A DNA stretch of 64,000 nt. Origin: Scylla paramamosain. Its lineage: Eukaryota; Arthropoda; Malacostraca; Decapoda; Portunidae. The stretch spans positions 12,792,806-12,856,805 of the forward strand of contig NC_087156.1 in NCBI RefSeq assembly GCF_035594125.1. The letters are read 5' to 3'. The stretch's first letter is position 1, and each line of letters opens with the position of its first letter. The notes beneath the pieces are model-generated. The model made no database searches, had not been told where the DNA came from, and was given only the letters and a program-made list of their open reading frames with translations. Positions 51,831 through 62,542 of the stretch are shown one piece after another. Both the position numbers and the translations under genes were made by a program.

Positions 51831-52239
51831 GCAGGGCAATCACATTACATTGGAATAAAACCAATTTTTAATAAGAACTTGCCTTTAAGTGTTTTTGAGC
51901 TCCTTATATACCAAAACACTAAAACGCATGCAAAATACACTTTATGGTGAAACAGAATAACATTACCAAAAACATGTATTTTGAGTGTTTTTTATCATAT
52001 TTCCAATAAAAACGCTTAAATGACATTACCAGAAAAATGTGTTTTAAGTGTTTTTAAGCGTGATATGCAACAAAACACTAAAAAGCAGAAAAATCACAAA
52101 ACTTGGGTATAAAACCAACTTTTACGAAGAACTTGTCTTTAAGTGTTTTTTTTAACTCCTTACATACCAAAACGCTGAAACGCATGTAAAACACCCTTTA
52201 TGGAGAAACAGAATAACAGTACCAAAAATATGTATTTTG
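51831..52239 (+). repeat. 409-bp templated insertion inside S5
   Basis: Class H is interrupted after CGCGAAAATG. A 409-bp copy of 50655-51063 follows, and class H resumes at TATTGGTTAAC after a short changed stretch (TATTCTCTT in place of GCTCTCTA). The copy has the same length as its donor and looks identical where I compared it. None of S1 to S4 has the insertion here. A local copy patched into a break is the simplest reading. Confidence 0.82.
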
Positions 52240-52675
52240 TATTCTCTTTATTGGTTAACAAAAGGACATTACGAGAAACGTGTATAATGAGTGTTTTATA
52301 GATTCTCAAGAAGCAAAAGGCAAAAAACGTAAAAACACGTATATATGGAGAAGTTTCTTAGATACCAAAATGGTGAAACTCCTGAATAACAACACTATTA
52401 ATTGAGAAAGATAACAACCTTACCAAATGCGTGTATTTTGAGTTTTTTGCACATTCTTAGTTACCAAAACCCCAAATTGCATGTGAAAGTAGCTTTATGT
52501 AGGAAAAAAAAATGACACTACCAGAAATGTGTCTTTTAAGTTTTTCTTTTTAGTATAATAGGCAATAAAGCACTAAAAAGCAGGGCAATCACATTACATG
52601 GGAATAAAATCAACTTTTACCAAGTGTTTTTTTTGTTTTTGAGCTTCTTATATACCAAAACGCTCAAACGCATGC

Positions 52676-52686
52676 AAAACACATGT
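52676..52686 (+). other. Deletion junction of about 43 bp in class B, private to S5
   Basis: Class B jumps from GCATGCAAAAC to ACATGTATTTTG, omitting the TTTATTTAGAAACAG part found in S1 to S4. The bases around the join (AAAACA) occur at both ends of the lost piece. Confidence 0.7.
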
Positions 52687-54434
52687 ATTTTGAGTGTTTT
52701 TGATCATGTTACCTATAAAAACGCTTAAATACATGCAAAGAATCTTATGTTTGGGAAACGAAAGGACATTTCGAGAAACGTGTATTATGAGTGTTTTTAA
52801 TTTCTTTAAGTATCAAAAAGCTAAAACCCACAAATAACACTCTTTATAGAGAAAAAATAAATAAATAAATAAAAAATAGGATTTTTTGATTCATTTTCAT
52901 AGGTACCGAGATACTAAAATTCTGCCAAAATACAGGGAAATTATATGAAAAAAGAACATTATAAAAAAGAGTTAATTTTAGCTTGTTTTTCGGACTGTTA
53001 TGTACTAAACCCTAAAGTGCATGCAAAGCCACCTATATGGGGAAATTAAACGACCTTACTAGAAACCTGTCTTTTGTGTTTTTTTTTTTTCAGCATGTTA
53101 GGCATGAAAACGATGAATAATATGGAAGTCACTAAATGTAGGAATCCATCACAAAATTACTGAAAAAAGTGTCTTTTTAGTGTTTTACGTAAAAAAAACG
53201 CTAAATTGCATGCAAACCAACGAATATGGAGAAATAGAATAACATTACCAAAAAGGTATATTTTGAGTGTTTTTGAGCTTCTTACCTTAAACAAAAACGC
53301 GAAAATGGATGGAAAGCACTCTATATTGGGATACAAAAGGACATTAAGAGAAACGTGTATAATGAGTGTTTTATAGTTTCACAACAGCAACAAAGCAAAA
53401 ATCGCAAAATTTGGTGTATATGGAGAAGTTTCTTAGATATCAAAATGCTAAAACTCAGAAATAACACTCTTAATTAAGAATACAGAACAACCTTACCAAA
53501 TGCATGTATTTTGAGTGCTTTTCACATTCTTAGTTACCAAAACCAAAAATTTTATGCGAAACTAGCTTTATGTGGGAAAAAAAATGACATTACCAAAAAA
53601 GTGTCTTTTGGGTGTTTTGGAGCGTGATAGGCAGTAAAGCACTAAAAAGAAGGGCAATCACATTATATGGGAATAAAACCAACTTTTACCAAAAAACTTG
53701 CCTTTACGTGTTTTTGATATTCTTACATACCAGAACGCAAAACGCTTGCAAAACACCCTTTATGGAGGAACAGAATAACATTACCAGAAACATTTATTGA
53801 GAGTGTTTTTGATCATGTTACCTATAAAAATGCCTAAATACATGCAAAGAACCCTATGTTTTGGAAAATGAAAAGACATTACGAAAATCGTGTATTATGA
53901 GTGTTTTTAAGTTCCTTAAGTACCAAAAAGCAAAAACCCACAAATAACTCTTTATAGAGAGAAAAAAAAAATTGTTATTCATCTTCATAGGTACCGAGAT
54001 GCCAAAATTCTGGCAAAATTCATGTAAATTTTGTAAAAAAAAATCATTATAAAAAAATAATTTTAGCTTTTTTCCGGAGTTATGTACAAACTCTGAAGTG
54101 CATGCAAATCCACCTATATGGGGAAATTACACGACTTTACCAGAAACCTGTCTTTTGAGTATTTTTAAGCAATCTGAACAATATTACTTAAAACGTGTCT
54201 TTTCAGTAATTTACGTAGAAAAACGCTAAAACGGATGCAAACGAACCAATATGAAGAAATAGAATAACATTACCAAAAAGATATATTTTGACGTGTTTTT
54301 GAGCTTGTTACCTAAAAAAAATGCAAAAGTGGATGGAAAGCACTTTATATTGGCAAAGAAGAGGACATTATGAGAAACGTGTATGAGTGTTTTATAGTTT
54401 GAGAAGAACCACAAGGTAAAATACTCAAAAACTC

Positions 54435-54460
54435 GTGTACACTTTATTTGGGATCTCAGT
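54435..54460. other. Orientation switch, direct to inverted
   Basis: Direct class I ends at ACTCGTGTACA. After a short unclear stretch (CTTTATTTGGGATCTCAG) the sequence reads ACCTAT, the reverse complement of the class D landmark, and continues in reverse orientation. The first inverted landmark is at about 54459. Confidence 0.82.
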
Positions 54461-54871
54461 ACCTATAAGGATGAATAACACAAAAAAAAGTATTCTCATT
54501 TTTTTTTTTCTAAATAAAGTGTTATTTGTGGGTTTTAGTGTTTAGGTACTGAAGGAACTTAAAAAAACACTCATAATACACGTTTGTCGTAATGTCCTTT
54601 CGTTTCCTAAACATAATTTTCTTTGCATGTATTTAAGCGTTTTTTTTTTTATAGATAACATGATCGAAAAACACTCAAAATACATGTATTTGGTAATATT
54701 ATTCTGTTTCTCCATAAAATGTATTTTGCATGCGTTTTAGCGTTTTGGTATGTAAGGAGCTCAAAAACACTTAAAGGCAAGTTCTTGGTAAAATTTGGTT
54801 TTATTTCCATGTAATGTGATTGCCTGGCTTTTAGTGCTTTATTGCATAACACGCTCAAAAACACTTAAAAC

Positions 54872-55353
54872 ACATGCAACGCCTCGCATATGAGGAAATT
54901 AAAGACCTTACCAGAAAGCTGTCTTTTGAGTGTTTTTTTTAGTATGTTAGGCACCAAAACGATAAATAATAAGAAACTCACTCTATGTGGGAATCCAAAA
55001 GAAAATTACTGAAAACGTGTCTTCTCAGTGTTTTACGTGGAAAAAAGCTAACAGTGATGCAAACCAACCAATATAAAGAAGCAGAAACACATTACCAAAA
55101 ATGTATATTTTGAGTGTTTTTGAGCTTGTTACCTACAAAAAAACGCAAAAATTGATACAAAGCACTCTATATTGGGAAACAAAGGGACATTGCGAGAAAA
55201 GTGAATAATGAATGTTTTAAAGTTAAAAAAAAAAAAACATGCCAAAAAACGCAAACACTCGTGTATATAGAGAAGTTTCCTAGATACCAAAATGCTGAAA
55301 CTCATGAATAACACTCTTAATTGAGAAACAGAACAACCTTACTAAATGCGTGT
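54872..55353 (+). repeat. Micro-inversion counterpart in the inverted domain, long form
   Basis: Because the whole domain is inverted, this element reads in direct orientation: class E end, F, a full G, a full H and class I. It is about 480 bp, against about 310 bp in the four direct copies. It has the G and H sequence missing there, so it preserves a state close to the original inversion. It also carries a private run of A's near 55225. Confidence 0.82.
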
Positions 55354-58300
55354 CAAAAACACTAAAAGGCATGTTCTTCGTAAAAGTTACTTTTATTCCC
55401 ATATAATATGATTGCCCTACTTTTTAATGCTTTATTGCCTAACACGCTCAAAAACACTCAAAGATACTTTTCTGGTAATATCATTTTTTTCCCACACTTC
55501 GCATGGAATTTGGGGTTTTGGTAACTAAGAATGTAAAAAACACACTCAAAATACACGCATTTAGTAAAGTTGCTCTGTTTCTTGATTAAGAATGTTATTC
55601 ATGAGTTTCAGCATTTTGGTATCTTAGAGACTTCTCCACACAGACGAGTTTTTGCGTTTTTTGCCTTGTGATTCTGGTGAAACTATAAAACACTCATTAT
55701 ACACGTTTCTCGTTATGTCCTTTTTTTCCTAATATACAGTGCTTTGCATCCATTTTTTTTTTTTTATGTAACAAGCTCAAAAACACACAAAATATTCTTT
55801 TCTGGTAATGTTATTCTATTTTTTCATATTGGTTGGTTTGCATCCGTTTTAGCATTTTTCTACGTAAATCTTTTAAAAGACACGTTTTCAGTAATTTTGT
55901 TTTGGATTTCCATATAGAGTGACTTTCATATTATTTATCGTTTTGGTGCCTAACATGCGGAAAAACACAAAAAAGACAGGTTTCTTGTAAAGTCGTTAAA
56001 TTTTCCCAAATAGGTGGCTTTGCATACACTTTATGGTTTGGTACATAACTCCGAAAAAAAGGTAAAATTAACTTTTTCGATAATGTTCTTTTTCCACATA
56101 ATTTTCCTGAATTTTGGCAGAATTTTGGCATCTTGGTACCTATGAACATCAATAACAAAAAAATAAAAATGCTATTTTTTTATTTTATTTATATTTTTCC
56201 TATAAAGAGTGTTATTTGTTTTAACGTTTTGGTACTTAAGAAACTTAAAAACATTCCTAATACACATTTCTTGTAATGTCCTTTCGTTTCTCAAATATAG
56301 GGATCTTTGCATGTATTTAAACGTTTTTATAGGTAACATGATAAAAAAACTCAAAAACACTTGTTTTTGGTAATGTTATTTTGCTTCTCCATAAAGGAGT
56401 GTTTTGCATGCGTTTTAGCGATTTGGTATGTAAGGAGCTGAAAAACACTTCAAGGCAAGTTCTTGGTAAAAGTTGGTTTTATTCCAATGTAAAATGATTG
56501 CCCTGCTTTTTAGTGCTTTATTGCCTAACACGCTCAAAAACACTCAAAAGACACTTCTGGTAATGTCATTTTTTTCATACTTAAAGCTAGTTTCTCCTTG
56601 CTAAGAATGTGAAAAAAAAAACACTCAAAATACACGCATTTGGTAATAATGTTCTGTTTCTCAATTAGGTTTGTTATTCATGAGTTTCAGCATTTTAGTA
56701 TCTAAGAAAGTTCTTTATATACACGAGTTTTTGCATTTTTTTGCTTTGTGGTTCTTGTGAACCACAATTTCTTTTGCCTAAAATAATAAGAGACTAATTA
56801 TACACGTTTCTCGTAATGTCCTTTTCTTTTACCAATAGGGAGTGCTTTGCATCTATTTTCGCGTTTTTTTGTAGTTAACAAGCTCAAAAACACTCAAAAT
56901 ATGCCTTTTTGATAATGTTATTGGTTTTTTTTTCATATTGGTTGGTTTGCATCTGTTTTAGCGTTTTTCTACGTAAAACGCAGAAAAGACACGTTTTCAG
57001 TAATTTTGTTTTGGATTCCCATATAGAGTGACTTCCATGTTATTTATCGTTTTATTGCCTAACATGCTGAAAAACACTCATAAGACAGTTTTCTGGCAAA
57101 GATATTTGATTTCCCCATATAGGTGGCTTTGGATGTTCTTTAGGGTTTGCTACATTGCATTCGAAAAAAAAAAAGCTAAAATTAACTTTTTTGATAAAAT
57201 TATTTTCACAAAATTTCATGAATTTTGCCCGAATTTTGGCATCTCGGTACCTGTGAAGATGAATAAGAAAGAAAAAAAATATCGTATTTATTTATTTATT
57301 TATTTATTTTTCTCAATAGAGAGTTCTTTGTGGCTTTTAGCTTTTTGGTACTTAATGAATTTAAAAACACTCCTAATACACGTTTCTCGTAATGTCCTTT
57401 CGTTTCCCACAAATAGGGTTCTTAGCATGTATTTAAGCGTTTTATTGGTAACATGATCAAAGACACTCAAAATACATGTTTTTGGTAATGTTATTCTGTT
57501 TGTCCATCAAGTGTGTTTTGCATGCATATAGCACTCAAAATACACGCATTTTTGTTATATAAAGAGCTCAAAAACACTTAAAGGCAAGTTCTTGGTAAAC
57601 ATTGGTTTTATTCCCATGTAATGTGATTGCACTTCTTTTTACTGTTTTACTGCCTATCACGCTCAAAAACACTCAATAGACACTTTTCTGAAAATATCTT
57701 TTTTTTTTTTTAGCACATAAAGCTGGTCTTGCAATTAATTTGTGTTTTGGGTAACTAAGAATGTGAAAAGCACTCAAAATACACGCATTTAGTAAGTTTA
57801 TTCTGTTTCTCAATTAAGAGTGTTATTCATGAGTTTAAGCATTTTGGTATCTAGGAAACTTCTCCATATACAGGAGTTTTTGTGTTTTTTGCCTTGTGGT
57901 TCTTTTGACTATAAAACACTCATTAAACAATTTTCCCGCAATGTCCCTTGCTTTCCCAATATAGAGTGTTTTGCATGAATTTTTGCGTTTTTTTTTTAAG
58001 GTAACAAGCTCAAAAACACTCAAAATGTACCTTTTTGGAGATGCTTTTCTATTTCTTGATATTGGTTGGTAATTCTGTAATTGTAAGTAATTTTCTTTTG
58101 GATTCCCATATTGAGTGAGTTCATTATTATTTATCGTTTTGGTGCCTAATATGCTGAAAAACACTCAAAAAACATATTTCTGGTAAAGTAATTCAATTTC
58201 CTCATATATGGCTTTGCATGCTTTTTAGGGTTTTGTTCATAACAGTCCGAAAAAAAAACCTAAAATCAACTTTTTTGATAATATTCTTTTATCATATAAT

Positions 58301-58470
58301 TGAATTTTGTCATCTCGGTACCTATGAAGATGAATGACAAAAAAAAAAAATTATATTTATTTATTTTTTTCTAAATAAAGATTGTTATTTGCGGGTTTTA
58401 GCTTTTTGGTACTTAAGGAACTTAAAAACACTCATAATACACGTTTCTCGTAATATCCTTTCGTTTCCCA

Positions 58471-58797
58471 AACATAAGGTTCTTTCTATGTATTTAAGCG
58501 TTTTTATAGATAACATGATGAAAAACACTCAAAATACATGTTTTTGGTAAAGTTATTCTGTTTCTCCATAAAGAGTGTCTTGCAGGCGTTTAAGCGTTTT
58601 GGTATATAAGGAGCTCAAAAAACTTAAAACTTAAACATAAGGTTCTTTCTATGTATTTAAGTGTTTTTATAGATCTAATGATCAAAATGATCAAAAAGAC
58701 TCAAAATACATGTTTTTGGTAATATTATTCTGTTTCTCCATAAAGTGTGTTTTGCAGTTGTTTTAGCCTTTTAGTATATAAGGAGCTCAAAAACACT
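58471..58797 (-). repeat. Tandem duplication of a C-B monomer pair
   Basis: AACATAAGGTTCTTTCTATG occurs at 58471 and again near 58634, each followed by the reverse complement of classes C and B up to the GGAGCTCAAAAA box. The second copy contains an extra short repeat (ATGATCAAAATGATCAAAA). Confidence 0.75.
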
Positions 58798-60094
58798 TAA
58801 ATGCAAGTTCTTAGTAAAAATTGGTTTTATTCGAATTTAATGTGATTCCTCTACTTTTTAGTGCTTTATATCCTATCGCGCTCAAAAACATTCAAAAGAC
58901 ACTTTTCTGGTAATGTCATTTTTTGCCACATAAATCTGGTTTCGCATGCAATTTGCGGTTTTCGTAACTAAGAATGTGAAAAGCTCTCAAAATACACGCA
59001 TTTAGTAAGGTTGTTCTGTTTCTAAATTAAGAGTGTTATTCATGAGTTTTAGCATTTTCGTATCTAAGAATCTTATCCATATATACGAGTTTTTACGTTT
59101 TTTGCCTTTTGGTTCTTGTGAAACCATAAAACAGTCATTATACACGTTTCTCGTAATGTCCTTTTGTTTCCCAATATACTCGTAGAGTGATTTGCATCCA
59201 TTTTCGTGTTTTTTGTGGTTAACAGGCTCAAAAACACTCAAAATATACGTTTTTGGTAATGTTATTCTATTTCTTCATATTGGTTGGTTTGCATCCGTTT
59301 TAGCGTATTTCTAGGTAAAACACGGAAAAGACACGTTTTCAGTAATTTTGTTTTGCATTCCCATTTTGAGTGACTTCCATATTATTTTTCCTTTTGATGC
59401 CTAACATGCTAAAAAAGAAAACATTCAAAAGAGAGGTTTCTGGTAAAGTTGTGTAATTTCACCATATAGGTGGCTTTGGATACACTTTAGGGTTTGGTAC
59501 ATAACAGTCCGATAAAAAAAGCTAAAATTAGCTTTTTTATAATGATCTTTTTTCCACATAATTTCCCTGACTTTTGCCAGATTTTTGGCATCTCAGTGCC
59601 TATGAATATGAATCACAAAAAAAAATTGCTATTTTTTATTTATTTATTTATTTTTTTTTTCTCTATAAAGAGTGTTATTTGTAACTTTTAGCTTTTTGGT
59701 ACTAAAGAAAGTTAAAAACACATAATTCACGTTTCTCGTAATGTTTTTTTTCGGTTTCCCAAACATGTATTTAAGTGTTTTTATAGGTAACATGATCAAA
59801 AACAAACAAAATACGTGTTTTTGGTAATGTTATTCTGTTTCTCCATAAAGGGTGTTTTGCATGCGTTTTAGCGTTTTTGTATGTAATGAGCTCAAAAAAT
59901 CTTAAAGAGAAGATTTTTGTAAAAATTGGTGTTATCCCTATGTAATGTGATTGCAATGCTTTTTAGTGCTTTATTTCCTAACACGCACAAAAAACACCCA
60001 AAAAAACTTTTTTTATGGGAATGTCATTTTTTCCATTTTTATCCCACAATATTTCGCATGCAATTTGGGGTTTTGGTAACTAAGAATGTGAAAA

Positions 60095-60120
60095 GCTTTT
60101 TCTTTTTTTTTTTTATTCCT
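60095..60120 (-). other. Deletion junction between class J and class A with poly-T
   Basis: After GTGAAAAGC the expected class J/I sequence is replaced by a T-rich run. The sequence then resumes at TTCCTGGTAAAATATGG of class A, so a piece of the inverted HOR is missing. Confidence 0.6.
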
Positions 60121-60250
60121 GGTAAAATATGGTTTTATTCCAGTGTAATGTGATTGTTCTGCTTTTTAGTGCTTTGTTGCATATACCGCTCAAATACACT
60201 CAAAAGACACTTTTCTGGTAATGTCATTTATTTCCCACATAAAGCTAGTT

Positions 60251-61378
60251 TTTGAGCTTGTTACCTATAAAAAACACGAAAATTGATGCAAAGCACTCTA
60301 TAATGGAAAAGAATAGGACATTGCATGAAAAGTATATAATGAGTGTTTTATGGTTCAAAAGAACCATAAGACAAAAAAAGCAAAAACTAGTCTATATGAA
60401 GAATTTTCATAGATACCAAAATGCTGAAACTCATGAACAACACTCTTAATTGAGAAAAAGAAGAATCTTACTAAATGTGTGTATTTTGAGTGCTTTTCAC
60501 ATTCTTAGTTACCAAAACCCCAAATTGCATGCGAAACCAGCTTTATGTTGGGAAAAAAAATGACACTACCATAAAAATGTCTTTTGAGTGTTTTTGAGCG
60601 TGTTAGGCAAAGAAACACTTAAAAGCAGGGCAATCACATTACATTGGAATAAAACCAATTTTTAATAAGAACTTGCCTTTAAGTGTTTTTGAGCTCCTTA
60701 TATACCAAAACACTAAAACGCATGCAAAATACACTTTATGGTGAAACAGAATAACATTACCAAAAACATGTATTTTGAGTGTTTTTTATCATATTTTCAA
60801 TAAAAACGCTTAAATGACATTACTAGAAAAATGTGTTTTAAGTGTTTTTAAGCGTGATATGCAACAAAGCACTAAAAAGCAGAAAAATCACATAACTTAG
60901 GTATAAAACCAACTTTTACGAAGAACTTGTCTTTAAGTGTTTTTTTTTAACTCCTTACATACCAAAACGCTGAAACGCATGTAAAACACCCTTTATGGAG
61001 AAACAGAATAACATTACCAAAAATATGTATTTTGAGTGTTTTTGATCATGTTTCTTATAAAAATGCTTAAATACATGTAAAGAACCCTATGTTTATATAA
61101 GAAAAAAAAACATTAAGAAAATCGTGTATTATGAGTGTCTTTAAGTTTCTTAAGCACCAAAAAGCTAAACACACAAATAACACTTTATAGAGAAAAAAAA
61201 ATTGTTATTCATCTTCATAGGTACCGAGATACCAAAATTCTGGAAAAATTCAGGGAAATAAAAAAAAAAAATCATTATAAAAAAATAATTTCAGCTTTTA
61301 TTCCGGCGTTATGTACCAAACCCTTAAGTGCATGCAAAGCCACCTATATGAAAAATTACTCAACTTTACCAGAAACTT
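60251..61378 (+). repeat. Left arm of the 1.1-kb near-palindrome
   Basis: At 60251 the orientation returns to direct for 1.1 kb. The content matches S1 16980-17826 (class H variant, I, J, A, B, C/J fusion, A, B, C). It then runs through an intact class C, a short D with landmark at 61220, and E. The right arm 61438-62542 is its inverted copy. By eye the arms differ at roughly one base in ten near the centre and less further out. Confidence 0.83.
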
Positions 61379-61437
61379 ATCTTTTCAATGTTTTTCTTTT
61401 TTAATGTTCAATGTTTTCAATTTTTTTTCAATGTTTT
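61379..61437. repeat. Palindrome spacer of CAATGTTTT repeats
   Basis: About 59 bp of T-rich sequence contains several tandem-like AATGTTTT/CAATGTTTTT motifs (61386, 61402-61410, 61425). It separates the arms. The motif derives from the opening box of class F (GAGTGTTTTTCAG), here changed to CAATGTTTTTC. Confidence 0.75.
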
Positions 61438-62542
61438 TCAGGTAAAGTAGAGTAATTTTTCCATATATGTGCCTTTGCTTGGACTTCAGGGTTTGGTACA
61501 TAACGCCGGAAAAAAACCTAAAATTATTTTTTTTTATAATGATTTTTTTTTTATTTCCCTGAATTTTTCTAGAATTTTGGTATCTCGGTACCTATGAAGA
61601 GGAATAATATATTTTTTTTTTCTCTATAAAGTATTTTTTGTGTGTTTTAGCTTTTTGGTACTTAAGGAACTTAAAAACACTCATAATTCACGATTTTCTT
61701 AATGTTTTTTTCTTATACAAACATAGGGTTCTTTAAGCATTTTTATAAGTAACGTGATCAAAAACACTCAAAATACATATTTTTGGTAATGTTATTCTGT
61801 TTCTCCATAAAGGGTGTTTTACATGCGTTTTAGCGTTTTGATATGTAAGGAGTTAATAAAACACTTAAAGGCAATTTCTTCGTAAAAGTTGGTTTTATAC
61901 CCGTTATGTGATTTTTCTGCTTTTTAGTGCTTCGTTGCATATCACGCTCAAAAACACTTTAAAAACATTTTTCTGGTAATGTCATTTAAGCGTTTTTATT
62001 AGATATATGATCAAAAACACTCAAAATACATGTTTTTGGTAATGTTATTATGTTCCACCATAAAGTGTATTTCGCATGCGTTTTAGTGTTTTGGTATATA
62101 AGGAGCTCAAAAACACTTAAAGGCAAGTTCTTATTAAAAATTGGTTTTATTCCAATGTAATGTGCTTGCCCTGCTTTTCAGTGCTTCTTTGCCTAACACG
62201 CTCAAAAACACTCAAAAACATTTTTCTAGTAATGTCATTTTTTTCCCACATAAAGCTGGTTTCGCATGCAATTTGGGGTTTTGGTAACTAAGAATGTGAA
62301 AAGCACTCAAAATACACACATTTAGTAAGATTCTTCTGTTTCTCAATTAAGAGTGTTGTTCATGAGTTTCAGCATTTTGATATCTATGAAAATTCTTTAT
62401 ATACACTAGTTTTTGCTTTTTTTTGTCTTATGGTTCTTTTCAACCATAAAACACTCATTATACACTTTTCATGCAATGTCCTTTTTTTTCCCATTATAGA
62501 GTGCTTTGCATCAATTTTTGTTTTTTTATAGGTAACAAGCTC
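61438..62542 (-). repeat. Right arm of the 1.1-kb near-palindrome
   Basis: This is the reverse-orientation counterpart of 60251-61378, with its landmark at 61587 against 61220 in the left arm. Boxes pair in mirror order: class E next to the spacer, then D, C, B, A, the C/J fusion, B, A, J, I and H. It continues without a break into further inverted sequence, so the symmetry ends only because the left arm ends. Confidence 0.83.

Larger units (their letters stand above)
51147..54441 (+). repeat. Super-repeat S5, truncated at the orientation switch
   Basis: Landmarks lie near 51446, 52902 and 53990. The first spacing (1456 bp) is stretched by the 409-bp insertion and reduced by a loss of about 43 bp at 52676-52686. 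It shares AAGCAGCCAACATG, the TTGATTCATTTT landmark prefix and the ATTTTATGCG class J core with S3 rather than S2. It ends in class I at ACTCGTGTACA where the inverted domain begins. Confidence 0.85.
54442..60250 (-). repeat. Inverted, more divergent super-repeat segment
   Basis: Read on the minus strand this follows the S-unit order backwards from about S1 14690. It holds class C/B/A to 54870, the micro-inversion counterpart, then the equivalents of S1 13940 downwards. Landmarks lie near 54459, 56135, 57246, 58317 and 59596. It keeps a full HOR part (55955-56850) that all direct units have lost and a longer micro-inversion. It also has its own changes: a C-B duplication at 58471-58797, a J/A deletion with a T run at 60095-60120, and an odd insert at about 57520-57560. 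Confidence 0.83.

Noticed and set aside
57028..57456. Longest open reading frame, 142 codons
   Set aside because: It runs through inverted classes F, E, D and C. The same antisense reading appears, broken differently, in most HORs. There is no initiation context, domain or composition unlike the surrounding repeat.
54442..62542. Inverted segments as a transposon with long terminal inverted repeats
   Set aside because: The arms and the interior are the same satellite as the rest. No transposase, target-site duplication or non-satellite cargo is visible.
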